NCBI GenBank assembly: GCA_964402715.1
Contig: CAYODJ010000001.1
Span: forward strand, 119,235 to 183,234
Length of the DNA: 64,000 nucleotides
Reading direction: 5' to 3'
DNA from: CALXOD01 sp964402715
GTDB taxonomy: Bacteria > Verrucomicrobiota > Lentisphaeria > Victivallales > Victivallaceae
In this document: in pieces, positions 58,109 through 64,000 of the stretch
Numbering within the stretch: the stretch's first letter is position 1
How the letters are laid out: each line of letters starts with the position of its first letter
The notes under the pieces: generated by a model
What the model was told of the DNA's origin: nothing
What the model saw: only the letters and a program-made list of their open reading frames with translations
Databases searched by the model: none
Program-made: the position numbers and the translations under genes

Positions 58109-58811
58109 GTGCTTTCCCTCTACTTATACCGCCGCCCGGATTCCGGAACAGCATTTCCTTCTCGTGCATTATTCGCTTCAGCAGCGCGGGCGTCAGCGTC
58201 TCCTGGAGATAGCGTATTTCAATCCCCATCCTGTCGCATTCAGTCAGAGTGAGCTCCCTGCCGGCCCGCATCGACTCGCTGAAATATCGGTTCATCTGCG
58301 TGTCGATGTCGTATGAAAGCATGAGCATCCGAAAAAGCGTCCAGCTGCCGAAACGCTTTACGAGCGTACCGTATGCGGGCAGAAAATCCCCGAGAGATGT
58401 CTTCCTGATTTCGCAGTACTGCGTGGAAGTCCTTATCCTCAGTCTCGCGCAGTAACGCACCAGCTCCTCGTCGCCTATTCGGCGGCTCCAGCGCCAGCAT
58501 CTCGGATCGTTCTCCAGTTCTCTGCGGAAATTCCCGTATGAACCGAACATGTATTCCAGCTGAGTCATGCTGGGCGGACTCTCGTGACGGAAGTCGTGCA
58601 TCGCAGTGTACATCTCGTCTTTGGTGACGACCTGGTGGCGTATCGCGAAATCCAGCATCTCCTGCTTCGAATGCTTCGGAGCGGATCCGGCAGGCAGCGA
58701 CGGCAGGCGGCCGAACCGGTGCGGACCGATCCTCTGACGGCAGTGCAGTCCGGCATATCTTCTGCGGGCATCAATCGGCAGATTCAGAAAAGTCTCTCTC
58801 CAGCTGGCCAT
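58038..58811 (-). CDS. Protein with HNH-associated (homing-endonuclease) repeats
   Basis: A 257-residue basic protein. Two copies of a short repeat of the type x-(F/Y)GS(W/Y)xxFRxx are visible (MFGSYGNFRRELE and KRFGSWTLFRMLM), each preceded by a helix-turn-helix-like stretch (SKQEMLDFAIRHQVVTKDEM and GDEELVRYCARLRIRT). These resemble HNH-associated DNA-binding repeats. There is no nuclease motif here, so it may be a DNA-binding regulator. It is the first gene of the likely transcription cluster, behind a late-type box at 58961. Confidence 0.65.
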   Translation of the reverse strand: MASWRETFLNLPIDARRRYAGLHCRQRIGPHRFGRLPSLPAGSAPKHSKQEMLDFAIRHQVVTKDEMYTAMHDFRHESPPSMTQLEYMFGSYGNFRRELENDPRCWRWSRRIGDEELVRYCARLRIRTSTQYCEIRKTSLGDFLPAYGTLVKRFGSWTLFRMLMLSYDIDTQMNRYFSESMRAGRELTLTECDRMGIEIRYLQETLTPALLKRIMHEKEMLFRNPGGGISRGKAHEDTEYHKKRTREAVSAPSAASD

Positions 58812-58960
58812 CGGTATCGGTTACAGTTCCTCCGACATTGACGCAATGCTTCTCATCGGACAATCAGCGACTCTCCACAATGATCCTCCGCGTCTCTCCA
58901 CTATGAAAAGCAGGAAGAATCGCGGCAATTATCAGACAGACGCCTGATCATCCAAGTATC

Positions 58961-58975
58961 GGGCAGTATAATGGC
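58961..58975 (-). promoter_or_regulatory. Late-type promoter box before the 58811 gene
   Basis: The minus strand reads CCATTATACTGCCCG, 150 bases before the ATG. The match is weaker and the leader longer than at other copies. Confidence 0.35.
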
Positions 58976-59014
58976 GAAGCTGTTTTCACATACGGACGGA
59001 TGGAAACCGTCTGT

Positions 59015-59347
59015 TCACAGTATGATCTTCCGGCGTTCGTAGGCCTCGCGCTCCTGCCGCTCCTTCATCCTGAGATAGACTTCCGGAGCCATCTGCATTC
59101 TTCTCCTGCGTTCCTCTTCCTTCATCGGCTTCTCTCTGATGCGGCGCGCTTCGGTGCCGGCCGCCAGCTGATCCTCTATCTTGTGTGCATTGTTTTTCAG
59201 ATCCTCGAGGATCTGAAACTCGTCCTGTCCGCGCAGACCGAGCATCCGCTGCACGCCCGCCTCAGCCTGCTTCGCATAGAGTTCTTCCCGAAGTTTCGCG
59301 CGTTCTACTGGATCGCGCAGAATTCTTTCCTTGACTGAATCCAGCAT
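59015..59347 (-). CDS. Small helical charged protein
   Basis: A 110-residue protein with Glu/Arg/Lys helices (EKPMKEEERRRRMQMAPEVY) and no hydrophobic core segment of note. It lies two bases after the 59350 gene and is likely co-translated with it. Probably a small virion or chaperone-like protein. Confidence 0.6.
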   Translation of the reverse strand: MLDSVKERILRDPVERAKLREELYAKQAEAGVQRMLGLRGQDEFQILEDLKNNAHKIEDQLAAGTEARRIREKPMKEEERRRRMQMAPEVYLRMKERQEREAYERRKIIL

Positions 59348-59349
59348 TT

Positions 59350-61185
59350 TCAGGCTCCGTAATCTCCCGTGTTTCTCAGCGGCCGAGTATCGACCAGTTC
59401 ATTATGCTTGCCGGAACCGTCTGCTGCCGGCAGGCTGTCCAGAAGAAAGTCTATCCTCCGCTCCAGCTGTTCGGATGCCGCGATGATGCGCTCCAGCATC
59501 TCCTCCGGATCCTCGAATTCCTTCTGTTCGATGATGTTCCGTGCTATTCTGCGAGATCTGCTAGCGTACTTGACCGTCCTGTAGTCCTGCAGCGCCTTCT
59601 TCGCCTGATCTCTCTTCCTGTCAAGCATCTGGAGCAGAGCCAGCTCCCTTGTGATCTCGTTGTGATCAAGCCCCTTGATGTCCTGCTGAATGTTATGCAT
59701 CATCTTGATCGCGACGAAATACTCGAGAACGGCTCGGATTTCCGTATATATGATGTTGAAGACCTCGGCGTTGTCGACGCCGCCAAGTCCCATTTTGACG
59801 AAGTTGCGCAGCTTGTTGAACGCAGTATTGCCGTTACGGAGTTCCGCCGAACACGCCGAGAGGACTTTCCTGAGCACAGAACGCAGCTCAGACAGAGCCT
59901 TCGCACCGCCGATTTTCCGGTAGTAGGATTTCTCAGGCAGCTGCTTCTGCAGGGAGTCGTTGACGGTCTCCGCGATCGTATTCAGATTCCGGTTCAGGAA
60001 CTCCTCCAGACCGCGCCAATACGACTGCGCCTCGCTGTCCTTCATGAGCCGATAGTCGGTGATTCCAGTCTGTGTCTGCCTGCACCCGACATCGTTAGGC
60101 ACGAAGTTGTTCTCCGGGACAGTATCATACAGCGAACGCTGCTCGTCGCCGTCTTCGTCATTACTCTTCTGCTGTTCCGGGACGAACAGTCTGCGCTTGG
60201 CTTTCAGCTTGTTGAAGGACAACAGGACGCATTCGAACATGTCCATGCTCACCCATCCCAGGAAAATGCGCATCACATCTCCTGTCGAGATTTTGTCCAT
60301 ATCGAAGATTTTGACTTCCTGATCGCCTATGTCGTAAGTGGAATAGTTCTTGCGCGACTTCGCCAGCTCTTTCAGCGGGTTGAAGCGCTCCATTCTGCCC
60401 GCCATCATCAGATCGAAAATCCCCTCCAGCAGCTGAGAGATCTCGTCCTCGGAAAATTCGCCCGTCTTCAGGGCGGCGTTCAGTTTCTTGTTGATTACGT
60501 TGACGGTGATTCCCGACAGCGCTCTGACATATCGCTCGTCACGGAAAGCTCCGACAAGTCTGGCGCGGTTTTCTTTCATGTTCTTCGCGAAGGCGTTTTC
60601 AAGCAGCTGCTTGTCTTTCACCAGCTGCTCGAGATTGTATCTACGCTCATTCGCGAGAGTTCCAGAATTGAATTTCTCGCCCTTATAGGAGAGATTCTTG
60701 CTTTTCCTCTTCAGTCTCAATCGCTCAGCTGTCGCCTCCTGTGCGTCTCTCAACGCTTCCTCGGCCGACCGAGTGACCTCGACCCATGCATCGTATTTCT
60801 CTTTGAACTTCTTTATACGCCTTTCCTGCTCGCGAAAGGCGGCAGTGCCCTGTTTCAATTTGGAGAGATTATCCTTCTCGAGAAGATATTTGTTGGCAGG
60901 TACCTTTAAAGTCGCGGCCTTTTCGATGAGATTTCTGAATTCCGTCATTTTCTTTCTGTATATCTCATCGACGGCGTCAATCTCCCTCTCCATGTTCTCG
61001 AGCATCGCCGACCGTACCAGAATGCTTTCTTTCAACTCATCGATTTTCTCGTCGATACGGTCGACGATTTTTCCGTCTCTTTCGGCTATCTCCCGGGTCC
61101 ACTTATCCACATAATCTCCCATTTTCGCCAGGAAAATCCTGGAGAACGACTCTATTTCGTCAGTCCAATCAAATCTTCTAGACAT
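59350..61185 (-). CDS. Large coiled-coil structural protein
   Basis: A 611-residue protein. The first 190 residues form long charged helices (KWTREIAERDGKIVDRIDEK, EREIDAVDEIYRKKMTEFRN). The middle is mixed, with acidic linker segments (SNDEDGDEQRSLYD), and the end is again helical. There is no enzyme motif and no transmembrane segment. It has a strong late-type box at 61219 inside the end of the recombinase gene. Size, coiled coils and position by the packaging genes suggest a virion or internal structural protein. Confidence 0.7.
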   Translation of the reverse strand: MSRRFDWTDEIESFSRIFLAKMGDYVDKWTREIAERDGKIVDRIDEKIDELKESILVRSAMLENMEREIDAVDEIYRKKMTEFRNLIEKAATLKVPANKYLLEKDNLSKLKQGTAAFREQERRIKKFKEKYDAWVEVTRSAEEALRDAQEATAERLRLKRKSKNLSYKGEKFNSGTLANERRYNLEQLVKDKQLLENAFAKNMKENRARLVGAFRDERYVRALSGITVNVINKKLNAALKTGEFSEDEISQLLEGIFDLMMAGRMERFNPLKELAKSRKNYSTYDIGDQEVKIFDMDKISTGDVMRIFLGWVSMDMFECVLLSFNKLKAKRRLFVPEQQKSNDEDGDEQRSLYDTVPENNFVPNDVGCRQTQTGITDYRLMKDSEAQSYWRGLEEFLNRNLNTIAETVNDSLQKQLPEKSYYRKIGGAKALSELRSVLRKVLSACSAELRNGNTAFNKLRNFVKMGLGGVDNAEVFNIIYTEIRAVLEYFVAIKMMHNIQQDIKGLDHNEITRELALLQMLDRKRDQAKKALQDYRTVKYASRSRRIARNIIEQKEFEDPEEMLERIIAASEQLERRIDFLLDSLPAADGSGKHNELVDTRPLRNTGDYGA

Positions 61186-61201
61186 CGTAAGCTCCTAAGC
61201 T

Positions 61202-62983
61202 CTAATTGTTGTTATTGCAGGAAAATAAAGATTTCTTTCCAACAGCGGGGTTCTTCCCGACGGCAAGGACGACCATGTAGTCGTCTTCGTATATGACGGA
61301 GGAGACGGTGTCGCCGGAGTAGTAGCTCTTGTAGAGATACCGGATCTCTACTTTTCCGTCCCTGACATCAAGGAGCCAGTCGGGAAGACATCTACATAGT
61401 CGATCGGGAATTCTTTCCAGTATCAGCCTTTTCCTGTTGGAAAAGGCGATCAGTATTCTGGATGCAGAAATTTCTATCCTTGATATGAACTTCTGAGCGT
61501 ACTTCTTGTACGCTGCCGAATCGATGCGTTTATGACGCAGCAGATACGTCACTTTCGCCAGTTCTTTTTCGACAGCGTCTCTGTCGGGGCTGCTGTCTTT
61601 TTTCAGCTTCAGCAGCCGCTGAGCAATTCTGCTCTTTTCCTCTCTGGAATGCTTCGCCATTATGGCGAACTGGGAATCGTCCACGATTCCCTGAAACAGC
61701 TTGTCGCTCAGCTGTCTTTCCGTATTTTCCCAATGGTGGAGCTGCGACTCCAGCTCCTGCATCTCACGCTTTGTCTCTTCCGAGACGACGGCAGCCTGCC
61801 GTTCCTCGAGAAGAGGTCGAATCATCAACGGCATGAGGGATTCATGCAATCCCATATGTCGTAGCTTTTCGGGAGCAGACGGATTTTCCAGATCGGCTTC
61901 GCCGCAGATCGGAACACGACGGACAGAATTCGAATTCGAGAGATTATCGTATCTGTAACGCACATAGCTTCCGCTATGCGCACTGCACTGCTTGTTGAAG
62001 CACAGAAAGCTCTGTATCTTTTTCGAAGACAGCACAATCTGCATCTTCTTTCCGCAGCTTCCACAGTAACAGAGGCCTGTGAAAGCGTAGATCTGCTTCC
62101 GATCATGATTGTGGATACAGGCGGCAAGCCGCTGCTGCATCTGACTCCACTGTTGCAGAGTCACGACGGGATTTTTCTCGAAAGCCTTAGAGACTATCAG
62201 ATGTCCCTCAGAATCGAACTGATAGCCGGCATACTCCGGCCGTCTGTAGATCGCCATCAGGAAATCGTAACTGAATCGCCGGGACCCAGATCTTCTGTTC
62301 ATTTCGCGGGATATCCGCGCGTACGGCAGTCCTCTGACGCCCAGTTCGAACGCCGTACGCACAAGCTCGGCTTCTTCCGGGACAATCTGGTATATATGCC
62401 TACCGCAGTCCCTGAACCCGAGAAACGACCCGCCGGTGGGTCTGTAACCGCCGTCCCGAAGCTTTTTCAGAGCTTCGACGGATTTTCTTCTTTGAATCTC
62501 GATCTGATTCGCGTTTATCTGGCTCAACAAAGAAGATACAAGATTGTCCGCGAAGCTCGACAGATCGCAGACTCCTCCTTTGACACACCAGATTTTCACA
62601 CCAGAAGCACGAAGCTTCTGGATGATGTGACTTTCCAGAAAACTATTCTGGAGTGGTCTCATCAGACGGGTGAAATCGTCTAGGAGGACGTAATCCACGT
62701 CCTTCAATTTCAAAATCGCTTCCGCAAGCCCTCTGCGGAATCTGTGGATTCTCTCATACGTGCTGTTCACCCAGCACTTATACGCCTCGTCAACGGAGGC
62801 GAGGGACATTGCCTCCGTTGTTTCCGGGTATGTTTTCCCGGAAATGTTTAAATCTCTGAATATCCCATGGACAGTGAGTCCATGGTCTGCCGCCAATTTT
62901 TGGCAATTGGCAATTTGTGTTTCGACACTGGCCGAGGTTTCGTCGTCACCAGACGACTGGCGGGCGTAGATCACTGCCTTCAT
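61202..62983 (-). CDS. Large serine recombinase (probable phage integrase)
   Basis: A 593-residue site-specific recombinase. The N-terminal catalytic domain starts MKAVIYARQSSGDDETSASV with the nucleophile Ser in YARQSS, then GLTVHGIFRDLNISGKT and the active-site stretch VDYVLLDDFTRLMR. A recombinase domain follows from about 185 (RPTGGSFLGFRD, then YARISREMNRR), and a zinc ribbon near 315-345 (CGSCGKK...CFNKQC). A coiled coil lies at about 420-510 and a C-terminal tail ends in Asn repeats. The start at 62983 has an AAGGAT site; an in-frame start at 63004 is also possible. It would integrate and excise the phage at an att site expected next to the gene. Confidence 0.93.
   Translation of the reverse strand: MKAVIYARQSSGDDETSASVETQIANCQKLAADHGLTVHGIFRDLNISGKTYPETTEAMSLASVDEAYKCWVNSTYERIHRFRRGLAEAILKLKDVDYVLLDDFTRLMRPLQNSFLESHIIQKLRASGVKIWCVKGGVCDLSSFADNLVSSLLSQINANQIEIQRRKSVEALKKLRDGGYRPTGGSFLGFRDCGRHIYQIVPEEAELVRTAFELGVRGLPYARISREMNRRSGSRRFSYDFLMAIYRRPEYAGYQFDSEGHLIVSKAFEKNPVVTLQQWSQMQQRLAACIHNHDRKQIYAFTGLCYCGSCGKKMQIVLSSKKIQSFLCFNKQCSAHSGSYVRYRYDNLSNSNSVRRVPICGEADLENPSAPEKLRHMGLHESLMPLMIRPLLEERQAAVVSEETKREMQELESQLHHWENTERQLSDKLFQGIVDDSQFAIMAKHSREEKSRIAQRLLKLKKDSSPDRDAVEKELAKVTYLLRHKRIDSAAYKKYAQKFISRIEISASRILIAFSNRKRLILERIPDRLCRCLPDWLLDVRDGKVEIRYLYKSYYSGDTVSSVIYEDDYMVVLAVGKNPAVGKKSLFSCNNNN
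61219..61230 (-). promoter_or_regulatory. Late-type promoter box inside the 3' end of the recombinase gene
   Basis: The minus strand reads CTTTATTTTCCT, 33 bases before the ATG at 61185. Its position lets the late gene be transcribed when the recombinase is silent. Confidence 0.6.
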
Positions 62984-63004
62984 TTCTTGCATCCTTTCAT
63001 GCAA

Positions 63005-64000
63005 AATTGTTGGTGGGACTGATGGCAGTGTATCGACGACTCCGCACTGGCATCATTCCGATGCTCTAATAGAGTCGTTGCAGGATTCCGTTCAGCAGCA
63101 GTTACTTATGACGCTGATGTCGGGGGAGGTGGCCTATATAGCACTACAGGATCAGACGAGGAATTCTGTGGAAACGTTGTGCATTCACAGTGCACGTTTG
63201 CTGCCGTTTTTTTATTGATTGAAGTCTTAAAAGGAGAGGCGGACAGCATTCCCGATGATGTATCCGTTGTATCAGGGATATACCGTCTTCTGCATAAAAT
63301 GTGTCAGCATGCACGTCTGAAAGCCCCAAACGACAGGGCAATTTAATGAAATTCATATCAAATGTGGAGTGATATATATTGCGACATTACTCTAAGTGCA
63401 GCCATGATTTCCCATGGACGTAGGTGGCGCAAAGGAAAGTCACGATCCGATCGAGAATTTGAGATAAGAAATCACTGTCATCCCATAGGTTTAACAAACA
63501 GCCGTTTTTCACCACTACATTGAGCTTGCTTCTCTGATTTTTTCAGAACACCCTTTTCCGATTTTTTTCTTTTATTGAGTCTGTTTATTCCGGAGCAAAT
63601 CCCGGCAGGAAAGCCTGTTCCGGAGCTGCGCTCACACCGACAGGACGGATGCTGTCCCACAGCATCGCAGGAAGCTTCCGCTATTTAGTTAGAGATGGCG
63701 ATGTGCTCATCCCATGGGACGGCTGTGATAAGAAATTGTCAATGCTTCAGTGGATGCAGGCAGGTTCAGCGAAGTGATATGTAAACTTTCTCCCTCCATG
63801 TACCGTTCAATACCTTCGGGCAAATTAACATCCACATACATGGGATGAATATGGAACTGTATGAATACCGTGAACGCCCGAAAAAAGCTGGACTAAACTC
63901 ATCCGATCCGTATGAGTTCAGTTTCAGAGCAGACTTTTTCTGCCTCACTGCTGTCCGGTAAACTTTTTTAGAATAGAAGTTCAGGTTGCTCAGGATCGTT
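63005..64000. other. Non-coding region beyond the recombinase; possible attachment site and host DNA
   Basis: No gene is convincing here. The DNA looks less GC-rich than the phage part. It contains a short palindrome-rich stretch at about 63585-63665: CAGG-AAAG-CCTG, the direct repeat TTCCGGAGC twice, and an 8-base perfect hairpin GATGCTGT-CCC-ACAGCATC near 63645-63663. This resembles a dispersed bacterial intergenic repeat. The phage end (att) would be expected between the recombinase and this repeat, but I cannot place it. Confidence 0.4.

Noticed and set aside
63144..63948. Several frames of 60-70 codons right of the integrase
   Set aside because: No ribosome sites or recognisable domains. 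One overlaps hairpins and looks like translated repeat DNA.
1..64000. tRNA or rRNA genes
   Set aside because: I looked through the intergenic regions for tRNA T-loop and acceptor patterns and saw none. A tRNAscan run would be decisive; finding a high-scoring hit would overturn this.

Overview
The window looks like most of a large tailed-phage genome (Caudoviricetes type), probably an integrated prophage. It holds a complete head-and-packaging block: terminase large subunit, portal, prohead protease, two scaffold-like proteins and an HK97-type major capsid protein. It also carries neck and tail genes, several adhesin or fibre genes, phage-type class III ribonucleotide reductase genes, and at the far right a large serine recombinase. 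The DNA is fairly GC-rich. Sec-type signal peptides and a lipoprotein suggest a Gram-negative host. The host cannot be named from this sequence; a gut anaerobe is suggested only by the oxygen-independent reductase.

Layout. 1-5260 (minus) holds neck and tail genes. 5546-7040 (plus) is a small early-type island with a freshly duplicated zinc-ribbon gene. 7045-12580 (minus) carries glutaredoxin, NrdD and NrdG behind a patatin phospholipase and a membrane protein. 12859-16780 (plus) has small early genes and a type II restriction-modification pair. 16970-22740 (minus) has a DUF4160 protein, a metallopeptidase and a set of exported proteins. 23182-25143 (minus) has an ADP-ribosyltransferase-like gene with two acidic paralogues. 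25490-32596 (minus) has LamG and collagen-like fibres. 33034-38345 (plus) is a run of small early genes, each or nearly each with its own promoter. 38346-38739 is non-coding and strongly structured. 38740-40602 (minus) has an early paralogue and a gene made of five 86-residue repeats. 41094-54797 (minus) is the capsid, portal and terminase block. 54863-58811 (minus) has a likely late transcription and RNA group (RRM protein, double-HTH protein, NusG-like protein, HNH-associated-repeat protein). 59015-61185 (minus) has structural coiled-coil genes. 61202-62983 is the integrase. 63005-64000 is non-coding, less GC-rich, and may contain the attachment site and host DNA.

Regulation. Two recurrent motifs explain the layout. 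A GCTTCATATA box, usually preceded by A/T runs such as AAAATTTTTC, lies about 60-160 bases before small accessory genes on both strands (about ten copies). A different box, TTATWWTYCC on the transcribed strand, lies about 25-160 bases before virion and other minus-strand operons (about fifteen copies). I read them as early and late phage promoter classes; this is inference from position and conservation.

Paired or tandem gene duplication is the main theme of the accessory regions (6112/6576, 24201/24658, 18948/19801, 35160/37435/38740, 37085 and the 39292 repeat gene, and the fibre C-termini). The most unusual items are the structured region at 38372-38553, the long hairpin that buries the start codon of the 37435 gene, the in-frame 258-base repeat array, the two promoter classes and the phage NusG/sigma-like/RRM cluster.
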